A stretch of DNA of 37,633 bases from Deltaproteobacteria bacterium (GTDB taxonomy: Bacteria; Myxococcota_A; Polyangia; Polyangiales; JADJMO01): positions 1 through 37,633 of the forward strand of contig JACPFM010000115.1 in NCBI GenBank assembly GCA_016182965.1, given 5' to 3'. Position numbers and translations under genes: made by a program. Shown in pieces: positions 24,546 through 32,559 of the stretch; the stretch's first letter is position 1; the number at the start of each line of letters is the position of its first letter. Below the pieces are notes generated by a model that saw only the letters and a program-made list of their open reading frames with translations, ran no database searches and was not told where the DNA came from.

Positions 24546-26297
24546 CTACGGCTTCATCATCGTGCTCATCGCGAAGCGGCCGGCCAGCTCGACCGCCGGC
24601 CTCGACACGTCGAGCGCGACGAACGGGCCCTTGGCTCCCTTGCCGATCGCGAGCATGACCGGGTCGACCGGCGGCGCGACGGTGGTCACGTTCGCGCCGC
24701 TCGCGAGCGGCATGATCCGCGAGGGCAGGCCCATCGCCAGGCCGGCGAGATCCGGGCCGAGCTTCTCGAGCTGCTGCTTGAGCGAGGGGAATGACTCGAG
24801 CGTCTTCTCGGGCTTGGTCTCGACGAACGTCGCGAACAGCTCCTTGCTGCCGACGCCCGCCACGATCGCGAGCTCGTTCTTGCCGGGGACGACGCCGAAC
24901 ACGATGTCGGCCGTCTCGGGCTCGCCGGCCTTGGGCTTCTCGCCCGGCTTGTGCGGCAGGTTGAGCGACAGGACGTCGACCTTCGTTCCCGCGATGGTCG
25001 CCTCGGAGAACTTGGGGACGCCGATGCCCTCCTTGGTGAGGCCATGCGCCACGCCCTTGATCGCGAAGATCGACGTGAAGGCCTCTTTGGTGAGCTTCGC
25101 GAGCGCGGCCGGGTCCTTCGCGCCGAGCCGCGCGGCGAGCGCGATGCGCGCGGGCCCCTCGTAGAGCAGCGCGCCGGTGGTCGACTCGGTGCGCGCCTTG
25201 TCCCACGCGGCGAGGAACTCGTCGATCTTCTGCCGCTCCTTCGGCGTGACGTCGTCGGGGTACATCGTGGCGAGCGCCTCGGCGAAGTCGCGCGAAGACT
25301 CGACGCGCGAGGCCTCGCCCGAGCGACCGGTGAACGCGAGCAGCGCGCCCGCCGGCGCGGCCAGCGCGGTGACCGCGTTGCCGACCGGCCAGCCGGCGAC
25401 CTGCTTGCCGAACGGCGACGCCGGATCGGGGATCTCGACGTCGGCGCGGATGGAGAGGGCGCCGTCCTTGGTGGAGATCGCCACGTGCGCCTCGCCCGCG
25501 TCGGCCAGCCACGAGACGATGCGCTCGTTGGTGCGCGCGCTGTACTCGCCGATCGCGTCGAGCGCGCCCACGCTCTTCGGCGCGCCGGCGTCGGAGCCCT
25601 TCGCCTTCGCCACGAGCAGCTTGCGCTGCAGCGCCGCCGCCTGGAGGACACGGTTGAGCCCATCGCGGAGGGGGCCGCGCATGGCCGCCTGCGGCACGGT
25701 CACCATGACGTCCTGGACCGGCACCGACCTGGTCGGCAGCGTGCGCGTGGCGTAGGGCGCGAGCTCCTTCAGCGCCGCGACGGACGACGCGGCGAGCAGG
25801 AAGTTGCGCCGCACGCCGAGCACCTGCCCGCGCGGACCGAGGGCCGCCTGGCCGGCCTCGAAGATCGAGAGCGCCTGGGTCGCGTCTTCGGTGCGCGCGA
25901 GCCCCTGCTTGCCGAGCTGATCGAGCACCTTGCCCGAGTCCTTGAGCTGCACGGCGAAGACGAAGCCCTGGTCGTCGCCGCGGCGCACCATCACGAAGTA
26001 GGCGGGCTTGGCGCCGTCGACCTGCTCGGTCGTCTCGCGGTTCACGTGCAGCATGTCCGACAGGAGCGGCGCAGCGCGGTCGGGGATCAGCGGCGTGATC
26101 GTGCGAAACGACTGCACGATCGCGTCGGGGGCCCGGATGATCGCCTCGGCGGCGAGGCCGTCGGGCGCCGGAACGGGCGTCTCGACGGTCGGCTCGTTCT
26201 TCACCGGCGGCGGCGGTTCGACCTTCTTCTTGCAGGCGGGAACGAGCGCCACGAGCGCGAGAAAGCCGGCAAGGACGTGGAGACGGGCGGCGACCAT
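24546..26297 (-). CDS. Large lipoprotein, function unknown
   Basis: The 583-residue product starts with a lipoprotein-type signal (ALVPAC, Cys22) followed by KKK and a Pro/Val/Glu tether to about residue 50. The body alternates strands and helices with many Ala/Val/Gly repeats: residues 55-200 (SFRTITPLIPDRAAPLL), 200-330 with VSWLADAGEAHVAIS, and a tail with AMGLPSRIMPLASGANV. No catalytic motif was recognised. The layout, with paired similar halves, recalls large myxobacterial DUF3352-like lipoproteins, but I cannot confirm this. ATG 26297 is the last start before the signal peptide; longer frames upstream reach into the divergent MATE gene. Confidence 0.75.
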   Translation of the reverse strand: MVAARLHVLAGFLALVALVPACKKKVEPPPPVKNEPTVETPVPAPDGLAAEAIIRAPDAIVQSFRTITPLIPDRAAPLLSDMLHVNRETTEQVDGAKPAYFVMVRRGDDQGFVFAVQLKDSGKVLDQLGKQGLARTEDATQALSIFEAGQAALGPRGQVLGVRRNFLLAASSVAALKELAPYATRTLPTRSVPVQDVMVTVPQAAMRGPLRDGLNRVLQAAALQRKLLVAKAKGSDAGAPKSVGALDAIGEYSARTNERIVSWLADAGEAHVAISTKDGALSIRADVEIPDPASPFGKQVAGWPVGNAVTALAAPAGALLAFTGRSGEASRVESSRDFAEALATMYPDDVTPKERQKIDEFLAAWDKARTESTTGALLYEGPARIALAARLGAKDPAALAKLTKEAFTSIFAIKGVAHGLTKEGIGVPKFSEATIAGTKVDVLSLNLPHKPGEKPKAGEPETADIVFGVVPGKNELAIVAGVGSKELFATFVETKPEKTLESFPSLKQQLEKLGPDLAGLAMGLPSRIMPLASGANVTTVAPPVDPVMLAIGKGAKGPFVALDVSRPAVELAGRFAMSTMMKP

Positions 26298-26417
26298 CGG
26301 GCTTTTCCGTAGCGCTGCCGTGCCGGGCGCACCAGGGGCCGGCGGGGTCGGGTCCGTCCCCTTCCGGAAACCGATCTCGACGGTCGCCGCCGGGCGCGCT
26401 ACGTCCGGCCTCCCCGC

Positions 26418-27857
26418 ATGGACCTCCCCGCACCCACTGGCGACGGCGTCCACGTCGACATGCGCGGCGGTCCGTACCGCACGATCCTGCGCCTGGCGAC
26501 CCCGACGATGATCGCGATGCTCTCCCAGAGCATCGTCAACGAGATCGACATCGTCTTCTTCGCGCAGCTGCCCTGCCCCGAGTCGTCGAACGGTCAGGCG
26601 GCGCTCGCCCCGTCGCTCATCGCGCTCTGGGCGTTCGGCGGCTCGCTCTCGGCGATCAGCGTCGGCACCCAGGCGCTGACCGCGCGGCGCGCGGCCGAGG
26701 GGAACCGCGAAGACGCCGGCGCCGTCCTGATGAACGCGGCGACGTTCGCGCTCGTCGCCGGTGCGATCTTCACCATCATCGGGTTCCTCATCCTCGACCC
26801 GCTGATGCACGCGCTGGTCAAGAACCCCGACGCCGCCGACTACGCGGTGTCGTACACGCGCTTCCGCTTCCTCGGCATCGTCTCGATGGCGATGACCTTC
26901 GCGTTCAAGGCGTTCTTCGACGGCCTCGGCCAGACGCGCATCCACATGGTCAGCGCGCTGGTGATGAACGCGGTCAACATCGGGCTCTGCTGGCTGCTCA
27001 TCTTCGGCAACGCCGGCGCGCCGCGCATGGGACCACCGGGCGCCGGGCTCGCGGCGCTCCTCTCGACCTGGGTCGGTCTCGCGATCATGATCGCCTACGG
27101 CGCCAAGCGCGACTACCGGCGCGTCTACCAGTGGTTCGATCGCAAGAAGCTCTCGTGGTCGATCACCTGGCAGATCCTCCGCCTCGCGATCCCCGGCGGC
27201 ATCGCGACGATGGCGGTGATGGTCGGCTTCGGGTTCTTCCTCTTCGTCGTCGGCAAGCTCGACGCGCTCACCGGCAAGGCGGCGGTCACCGCGGGCGCGT
27301 GCGGCGCCACCGAGGCGGTCAACGGCGCGGCGACCACCGCGATCATCGGCATCCTCAAGCTCACCTTCACCGCGTGCCTCGCGTTCGGGACCGCGACCGC
27401 GACGCTCGTCGGCACCTCGCTCGGCGAGAAGGATCCGCAGAAGGCGGCGATGTTCGGTTGGTCCTCGGTGAAGCTCGGGCTGCTGCTCTTCGGCATCCTG
27501 GGAGTCGCCGAGGGCATCCTCTTCACCAAGCCGATCCTCGCGTTCGTGTCGCACAGCCCCGCCGTGCAGGAGGCGGCGCTCCTACCCTTCCGCATGATGG
27601 GTCTGGCTACGCCCGTGATCGCGGTGGCGATGATCCTCACGCAAGCGCTGTTCGGCGCGGGCAACAGCCGCTTCGTGATGATCGTCGAGCTGATCCTGCA
27701 CTTCACCTGCCTGATGCCGCTCGCCTGGCTATTCGGCGTCACGTTCGGCGGCGGGCTGCCCGGGATCTGGGCCTCGGCGGTGATCTACGCGGTCGCGCTC
27801 GCTGCGGCGATGGTGTGGAAGTTCGCGCGTGGCGACTGGAAGACGACGCGCATCTGA
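26418..27857 (+). CDS. MATE-family efflux transporter
   Basis: The 479-residue integral membrane protein has about twelve hydrophobic segments and the MATE layout: ILRLATPTMIAMLSQSIVNEIDIVFF in the first helices, RFRFLGIVSMAMTFAFKAFFDGLGQTRI before the middle loop, and the second-half mirror beginning LRLAIPGGIATMAVMVGF. MATE proteins export cationic drugs or metabolites using a Na+ or H+ gradient. The bound ion cannot be decided from the sequence. An alternative start at ATG 26460 would shorten the leader by 14 residues. It is divergent from the lipoprotein gene (120 bp apart). A strong terminator lies 120 nt after its stop. Confidence 0.93.
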   Translation: MDLPAPTGDGVHVDMRGGPYRTILRLATPTMIAMLSQSIVNEIDIVFFAQLPCPESSNGQAALAPSLIALWAFGGSLSAISVGTQALTARRAAEGNREDAGAVLMNAATFALVAGAIFTIIGFLILDPLMHALVKNPDAADYAVSYTRFRFLGIVSMAMTFAFKAFFDGLGQTRIHMVSALVMNAVNIGLCWLLIFGNAGAPRMGPPGAGLAALLSTWVGLAIMIAYGAKRDYRRVYQWFDRKKLSWSITWQILRLAIPGGIATMAVMVGFGFFLFVVGKLDALTGKAAVTAGACGATEAVNGAATTAIIGILKLTFTACLAFGTATATLVGTSLGEKDPQKAAMFGWSSVKLGLLLFGILGVAEGILFTKPILAFVSHSPAVQEAALLPFRMMGLATPVIAVAMILTQALFGAGNSRFVMIVELILHFTCLMPLAWLFGVTFGGGLPGIWASAVIYAVALAAAMVWKFARGDWKTTRI

Positions 27858-27979
27858 TGCGTCGGGCGCGTGTGACGCCGCGCGACCGGCTCGCATCTTC
27901 TCACGCGACGTTCGCCCTTAAGTGACTCGGCGCGCGGACGTATCCATCGCTGCACTCTGGGAGGAGGGGCGAGAGGGGG

Positions 27980-28022
27980 GGAGGGACGGCGCCTGCGGGC
28001 GGCCGTCCCTCCAGTTTTTTTT
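27980..28022 (+). terminator. Intrinsic terminator, 11-bp stem with T8
   Basis: GGAGGGACGGC (27980-27990) pairs perfectly with GCCGTCCCTCC (28002-28012). The loop is 11 nt, and the stem is followed by AG and eight T residues (28015-28022). This is the clearest rho-independent terminator in the window and should end MATE transcription, leaving a 3' untranslated region of about 160 nt. Confidence 0.9.
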
Positions 28023-28161
28023 GTGCTGTTTCGTGCTCGTGGCGCGGTGTGCGCGCGCGTCGTTGCGTGATGCCTCGCGCGCCCGACGAGATGGACGTGC
28101 ACGCTCGCGGCGTGATGTTCACGCGACGTGATCCGTCGCTGGTGTGCGTCGCCGATCGCGG

Positions 28162-28220
28162 CTTACGCGAATTTGCGCAATTCGCGATGCGCCGATCGCA
28201 CTTGCGCAAATTCGCGTAAG
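28162..28220. repeat. Perfect 19-bp inverted repeat with 21-nt spacer
   Basis: CTTACGCGAATTTGCGCAA (28162-28180) and its exact reverse complement (28202-28220) flank 21 nt. The direct repeat GCCGATCGC occurs beside each arm (28151, 28191). A diverged copy of the right arm sits at 28239-28260 around a perfect 14-bp palindrome (28242-28255). It lies 80 nt beyond the stop of the minus-strand lipoprotein gene and has no T tract, so a simple terminator is unlikely. The rest of the 442-bp gap (27858-28299) holds no gene that I can see. Confidence 0.85.
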
Positions 28221-28299
28221 AGCCCGCCCGGATCGGTACTTGCGCGAGCTCGCGCGTGAGGGCGCGCCGGTCGCCTTCCCGTGCCTCGGCCGCACGCCG

Positions 28300-28830
28300 T
28301 CAGCGCGGACCGATCGACGCGATCGACGAGCGCAGGTTGTCACGGCGAGCTTCGTCGCCGGTGACGGCGTAGCCGATGAAGATGACCATGCCCTTGCCGC
28401 GCGGGGGCTCGTCGGCGGCGAGGACGGTCACCTGCGCCGGCTTGCCGCTCACCGAGGCGTCGAAGTCTTGGCGCGCGAAGACGATGCCGTGGAGGTCGAC
28501 GTCGTGCGTGGTGCCGCGCGGCGCGCCGAGCTCGATGCCCATCTCGCGCAGCCCGAGCGCCAGCTGCGCTTTGGCGTCGGACTTGTCGGCGGCGCCCGCG
28601 AGCGACCAGCCGCCGCTCGCATCTCGGGCGAAGCTGGCGACCAGGCCGTCGCCCTGCGCGAACTCCCACCCCGGCGGCACCTGGATGCGCGTGCCGAACT
28701 TCTCGAGCGCGACCCAGGTGTCGCGGGTGGCGACGCCGTGCTCGGCCGCGGTCGGTTGGGGCTTGGGCGCGCAGGCGATCGCCAGCGCGAAGGTCGCGAC
28801 GACGACGGCGAACCACGAGCGCGGACCCAT
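28300..28830 (-). CDS. Small lipoprotein
   Basis: The 176-residue product has a lipoprotein-type signal (LAIAC, Cys20), a short tether, and a compact beta-rich domain with VALEKFGTRIQVPPGWEF, SGGWSLAGAADKSDA and a late DNLRSSIASIGPR. I recall that PPGW followed by a beta-rich body occurs in many outer-membrane or periplasmic lipoproteins of unknown role (PsbP/LpqN-like fold is one option). The start lies 12 nt after the lnt stop, so it is the last gene of a four-gene operon. No catalytic motif is seen. Confidence 0.75.
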   Translation of the reverse strand: MGPRSWFAVVVATFALAIACAPKPQPTAAEHGVATRDTWVALEKFGTRIQVPPGWEFAQGDGLVASFARDASGGWSLAGAADKSDAKAQLALGLREMGIELGAPRGTTHDVDLHGIVFARQDFDASVSGKPAQVTVLAADEPPRGKGMVIFIGYAVTGDEARRDNLRSSIASIGPR

Positions 28831-28842
28831 GACCTCAGATTA

Positions 28843-30591
28843 TCAGACGGCCGGAGCCTGCGCCCGTTCCCGGGCGGCCCGCCGGTTCGCGAAGAAGCCC
28901 ATGGCGACCACGCCCAGCGACGCGATCCACCACGGGATGTCGCCCCACAGCTCGTAGGGCGTGCGGCTGCGCATCCATCGCACCTCGCGCACGCGCCCGG
29001 CCTCTTCGAACAGGGGGGTCTCGTCGAACGAGCGGCCGTTGGCGTCGATGAACGCCGAGACTCCGCTGTTGGTCGCGCGCACGAGGAAGCGCCGGTGCTC
29101 GACCGCGCGGTACTTCGCGAGCGCGAGGTGGATCGCCGGCTCGGTGGACTTGCCGAACCACGCGTCGTTGGTGGCGTTGACCAGCAGATCGGGATCGCCG
29201 TGGCGCACGATCTTGTTGGTGAAGGTCGGCAAAATGTCCTCGTAGCAGATGAGCGTCGTGATCTTGTGCTCGCCGAACGGGATCGGCTCGAGGCTGTTGC
29301 CGGGCGTCAGCTGCCCGCTGTTCCTGCTGATCTCGTAGAGCTGGGGGAACGTCTCGCCGAAGGGGATGTATTCGCCGAAGGCCAGGAGGTAGGTCTTGTC
29401 GTAGACGCCCTCGACGCGGCCGTCGGGGTGCACGAGCGCGGCGGAGTTGTAGAGCTTGCCGGTCTTGCGCTGGAACGCCGAGCCGCCGCGGCGGAGGATC
29501 ACGCCGCTGAGCACCGGGGTGTCGACCCTCACGTCGCCCACCTGCCCAGGCGGGTTCATCACGATCCGCTGGAACGACGGGCCGATGAGATCCTGCGGGA
29601 TGACGAAGTTGATCGCGGTCTCCGACCACACCACCAGATCGAGCTTGCCGTGCTCCTTCTCGAGGCGATCGGTGGCGGCGCGGTGGATCGAGGCGGCGTC
29701 GCGGTGCTCCGTCGGCCCGAGGCTGAGGTTGCCCTGCACCAGCCCGATGCGCGCCTTGGGCGCCGCCTCGATGGCGCGATCGACCATCGGCAGGCGGATC
29801 GCGCCGTAGATCACGAGGAAGGCCGGACCGGCGAGGGCGACGCCGAGGAGGCGCCGATCGATCGGGCGACGGTCCATCCGCGCCCAGATCGCCTCGGCGA
29901 TCGCGATGCTGCCGCCGGCGAGCAGGACGCCGATCGCGATCGGGCCTCCGAGCTCGGCGGCCTGCATCAGCAGCGGGACCTTGTGCGTCTGCGCGCCCGT
30001 GTACCAGGGGAACAGCAGCGGGTAGAGCATCTCGTGCCCGACGAACGCGAGCACGAACACCGTCGCGGGCGCCCAGCCTCTTCGCTCCGCGCGGCCGTAC
30101 AGCCAGCCGAGGAGCGCCATGCGGCCGCCCTGGTACGCGCACAGGATCACCATGAAAAGGGCGCACAGCGCGGTGGGGAACCCGCTGAACGTCTTCAACA
30201 TGTCGAGCAGCCAATAGAAGCCGAGCAGGTTGCAGGTGAGCCCCTGCAGCCCGCCGAGCAAGAGCGCGAAGCGCGGCGTCTGCCCGCGCATCGCCACGAG
30301 CAGCGGCGCCCAGCACACGAACGCGAACGGCCACACGTCGATGCCGGGGAACGCCGCCCAGTACATGACGCCGGAGACGATCGCGAGCAGCACCGCCTGC
30401 CACGCGGGCAGCGCCTTGGAAGCGAAGGGATTGTCGTTCACCTTCGCCTTCGCCTTCGCCTTCGCCTTCGCTCCCGCGTCCGCGTTCGCGTCCGCGTCCG
30501 CGTCCGCGTTCGCGTCCGCGTCCGCGTTCGCGTTCGCGTTCGCGTTCGCGTTCGTGTCCGGGCTTGCCTCGTTGCTTCGCTCCGCGCTCAC
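28843..30591 (-). CDS. lnt: Apolipoprotein N-acyltransferase
   Basis: Lnt adds the third acyl chain to lipoproteins at the inner membrane. This 582-residue protein has several hydrophobic segments (about 65-270), then a CN-hydrolase domain with the catalytic triad Glu324 (WSETAI), Lys399 (VYDKTYLL) and Cys449 (LICYEDI), and a final membrane segment. Before the first membrane segment lies an unusual tail (residues 14-50) of alternating Asn/Asp/Lys and Ala, absent from the E. coli enzyme. The start is GTG at 30591, sharing GTGA with the upstream stop (4-nt overlap). The operon is GGCT-like, Trm112-like, lnt, lipoprotein. Its product is needed by the many lipoproteins in this window. Confidence 0.94.
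   Translation of the reverse strand: MSAERSNEASPDTNANANANANADADANADADADANADAGAKAKAKAKAKVNDNPFASKALPAWQAVLLAIVSGVMYWAAFPGIDVWPFAFVCWAPLLVAMRGQTPRFALLLGGLQGLTCNLLGFYWLLDMLKTFSGFPTALCALFMVILCAYQGGRMALLGWLYGRAERRGWAPATVFVLAFVGHEMLYPLLFPWYTGAQTHKVPLLMQAAELGGPIAIGVLLAGGSIAIAEAIWARMDRRPIDRRLLGVALAGPAFLVIYGAIRLPMVDRAIEAAPKARIGLVQGNLSLGPTEHRDAASIHRAATDRLEKEHGKLDLVVWSETAINFVIPQDLIGPSFQRIVMNPPGQVGDVRVDTPVLSGVILRRGGSAFQRKTGKLYNSAALVHPDGRVEGVYDKTYLLAFGEYIPFGETFPQLYEISRNSGQLTPGNSLEPIPFGEHKITTLICYEDILPTFTNKIVRHGDPDLLVNATNDAWFGKSTEPAIHLALAKYRAVEHRRFLVRATNSGVSAFIDANGRSFDETPLFEEAGRVREVRWMRSRTPYELWGDIPWWIASLGVVAMGFFANRRAARERAQAPAV
30442..30552 (-). repeat. GCG-NAN hexamer array inside lnt
   Basis: Codons 14-50 of lnt consist of GCG alternating with AAC, GAC or AAG (one GGA), encoding (Asn/Asp/Lys-Ala)n. 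On the coding strand this is the same hexamer family as the arrays at 16608-16720, 19416-19488 and 32611-32688. Confidence 0.88.
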
Positions 30592-30785
30592 GGTCCCTCT
30601 CTACCAGAAGCCGCGTCGGGCGCGGGATCGTCCAGGAAATCGAGCACCCCGTCGCGCACGGGGAACCGCCGCGCGCACGCGGTGCAAGCGGCCGAAGCGC
30701 CCTCGAGGACCAGCGCGCCGCCGCAAGGACACGCGAGCAGCTCCGCGATCGCCTCGGCCAGGGCCGGGTTCGGCGGGCCGGTCAT
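30588..30785 (-). CDS. Trm112-like zinc-ribbon protein
   Basis: The 65-residue protein fits the Trm112/YcaR family: LACPCGGALVLEG with the first cysteine pair, CTACARRFPVRDGVLDFL with the second, and the invariant FPVRDGV turn. Trm112 partners activate methyltransferases in eukaryotes; the bacterial role is poorly known. Both ends overlap neighbours by 4 nt: ATGA with the upstream GGCT-like stop and GTGA with the lnt start. The three genes are thus tightly coupled. Confidence 0.85.
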   Translation of the reverse strand: MTGPPNPALAEAIAELLACPCGGALVLEGASAACTACARRFPVRDGVLDFLDDPAPDAASGREGP

Positions 30786-31252
30786 CGGAACAGCTCCGAC
30801 AGGCGCGTCGACCAGCGCGCGCCGCGTTCGGCGAGCGCGCGATAGCGCTCGATCACCTCGGCGGGCAGGGCGTGATGCTCGGCGCCGCGGAGCAGCAGGC
30901 GGGCGTAGCGCGCGCTCGGCGTGCGCTCGCGGGTGCGAAGCCACGGCGTGACGACGAACGCCAGGCACTCCACCTCGGCGCTGCGCCGGCTCCGCGCGAC
31001 GACCTTGCGGGTGTCGTAGCCCCGCTCCCTTCGGCAGACGCGGGCCCACGCTTCGTCGCTCCACTCGACGAGCACGCCCCAGGCGCGACCGCCGGGCGAC
31101 GGCTCGAGCGCCGCGAACGACGGCTCGAGGAGCGGCAGCCCCCGATAGACGAAGCGCACCTCGTGATCGTCGACGCTGGCCGCCTCGCCGGTGGCGAGGA
31201 CGTGCGGGTGCGCCATCAGGGCGCCGTAGACGAACGCTCGGGGCACGCGCAC
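30782..31252 (-). CDS. Gamma-glutamylcyclotransferase-like protein
   Basis: The 156-residue protein starts with the YGxL loop (FVYGALM) that binds the gamma-glutamyl amine in the GGCT/AIG2 fold. The rest alternates strands and loops, with FVYRGLPLLEPSFAALEPSPGG and GVLVEWSDEAW typical of the family; a glutamate in that region is the expected catalytic base. It may remove gamma-glutamyl from peptides or recycle amines as 5-oxoproline. It is the first gene of the operon and is divergent from the DUF444 gene. Confidence 0.75.
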   Translation of the reverse strand: MRVPRAFVYGALMAHPHVLATGEAASVDDHEVRFVYRGLPLLEPSFAALEPSPGGRAWGVLVEWSDEAWARVCRRERGYDTRKVVARSRRSAEVECLAFVVTPWLRTRERTPSARYARLLLRGAEHHALPAEVIERYRALAERGARWSTRLSELFR

Positions 31253-31404
31253 GGTCGTAGCACGACCGATCGCGCCGAGCCGAACCGGACCCTCCCGATG
31301 GGCCGGGCACGGCCGAGCCGCGATTCCCCCGAAGCACGGATCAGGGCGCCCGATCCGAACGCAGGGCCGAGCAGAACCGGCTGCGCTAGCATCTGAAACA
31401 GGAC

Positions 31405-32517
31405 ATGTCCCTCCGCATCGACCAGGACCACGCTCGGTTCCGCGCGATCGTTCGCGGCAAGATCCGTCAGAACCTGCGCAAGTACATCTCGCAGGGCGAG
31501 CTCATGGGTCGGAAGGGGAAGGACATCGTCTCGATCCCGATCCCGCAGATCGACATCCCGCGCTTCCGCTTCGGCGACAAGCAGACGGGCGGGGTCGGGC
31601 AGGGCGACGGCGAGCCGGGCGATCCGCTCGGCGGCGGCGAGGAGCAGGAGGGAGAGGGCGGCAAGAAGGCCGGCAAAGACGCCGGCGATCACGTCCTCGA
31701 GGTCGACGTCTCGCTCGACGAGCTCGCCCAGATCCTCGGCGAGGAGCTCGCGCTCCCGAACATCGAGAACAAGGGCAAGTCGAAGCTGATCAACGCGAAG
31801 GACCGCTACACCGGCATCCGCCGCGTCGGGCCCGAGTCGCTGCGTCACTTCAAGCGCACCTACCGCGAGGCGCTCAAGCGTCAGGTCGCCACCGGCACCT
31901 ACGATCCGCTCAACCCAAAGGTGGTCCCCATCCACGAAGACCGTCGCTTCCGCTCGTGGAAGACCGAGACCGAGCCGGTCGCCAACGCCGTCATCCTCTA
32001 CATGATGGACGTCTCCGGCTCGATGGGCGACGAGCAGAAGGAGATCGTCCGCATCGAGAGCTTCTGGATCGATACCTGGCTGCGCTCGCAGTACAAAGGC
32101 CTCGAGAGCCGCTACATCATCCACGACGCCACCGCGCGCGAGGTCGACCGCGACACCTTCTTCCACACGCGCGAGTCGGGCGGCACGATGATCTCGAGCG
32201 CCTACAAGCTCGCGGCGAAGATGATCGAAGACGACTACCCGCCGAGCGAGTGGAACATCTACCCGTTCCACTTCAGCGACGGCGACAACTGGTCGATGGA
32301 CGACACCCTGCAGTGCGTCGAGCTGATGAAGCAGCAGATCCTGCCGAAGGTGAACGTCTTCTGCTACGGCCAGGTCGAGTCGCCGTACGGCAGCGGGCAG
32401 TTCATCAAGGACCTGCGCGAGCACTTCGGCGCCGACGAGCGCGTGCTGACCAGCGAGATCCGCGACAAGGACGCGATCGTCGGGTCGATCAAGGACTTCC
32501 TCGGCAAGGGGAAGTAG
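31405..32517 (+). CDS. DUF444/YeaH-family protein
   Basis: The 370-residue protein is typical of the YeaH family: the N-terminal basic helix with RKYISQGELMGRKGKD, a Gly/Glu-rich linker (about 65-92), EVDVSLDELAQILGEELALP, and a von Willebrand-A-like C-terminal domain with the metal-binding MIDAS motif MDVSGSMG. In many bacteria it is co-operonic with the kinase PrkA (YeaG) and SpoVR and acts in stress or nutrient limitation. Neither is in this window, so the gene is alone or the partners lie elsewhere. ATG 31405 follows AGGA closely. Confidence 0.92.
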   Translation: MSLRIDQDHARFRAIVRGKIRQNLRKYISQGELMGRKGKDIVSIPIPQIDIPRFRFGDKQTGGVGQGDGEPGDPLGGGEEQEGEGGKKAGKDAGDHVLEVDVSLDELAQILGEELALPNIENKGKSKLINAKDRYTGIRRVGPESLRHFKRTYREALKRQVATGTYDPLNPKVVPIHEDRRFRSWKTETEPVANAVILYMMDVSGSMGDEQKEIVRIESFWIDTWLRSQYKGLESRYIIHDATAREVDRDTFFHTRESGGTMISSAYKLAAKMIEDDYPPSEWNIYPFHFSDGDNWSMDDTLQCVELMKQQILPKVNVFCYGQVESPYGSGQFIKDLREHFGADERVLTSEIRDKDAIVGSIKDFLGKGK

Positions 32518-32559
32518 GCGCGCACGCAACCGCCGGCGCCCCCCTGACGAGCGGCGGGC

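Noticed and set aside
24546..27554. The lipoprotein read as a 1002-codon protein extending to 27554
   Set aside because: The upstream part is antisense to the MATE gene, and a clean signal peptide begins at ATG 26297.
28144..30951. 935-codon plus-strand frame over the lipoprotein, lnt and Trm112 genes
   Set aside because: It is antisense to genes with full catalytic motifs and runs through the repeat array; it shows no domain of its own.
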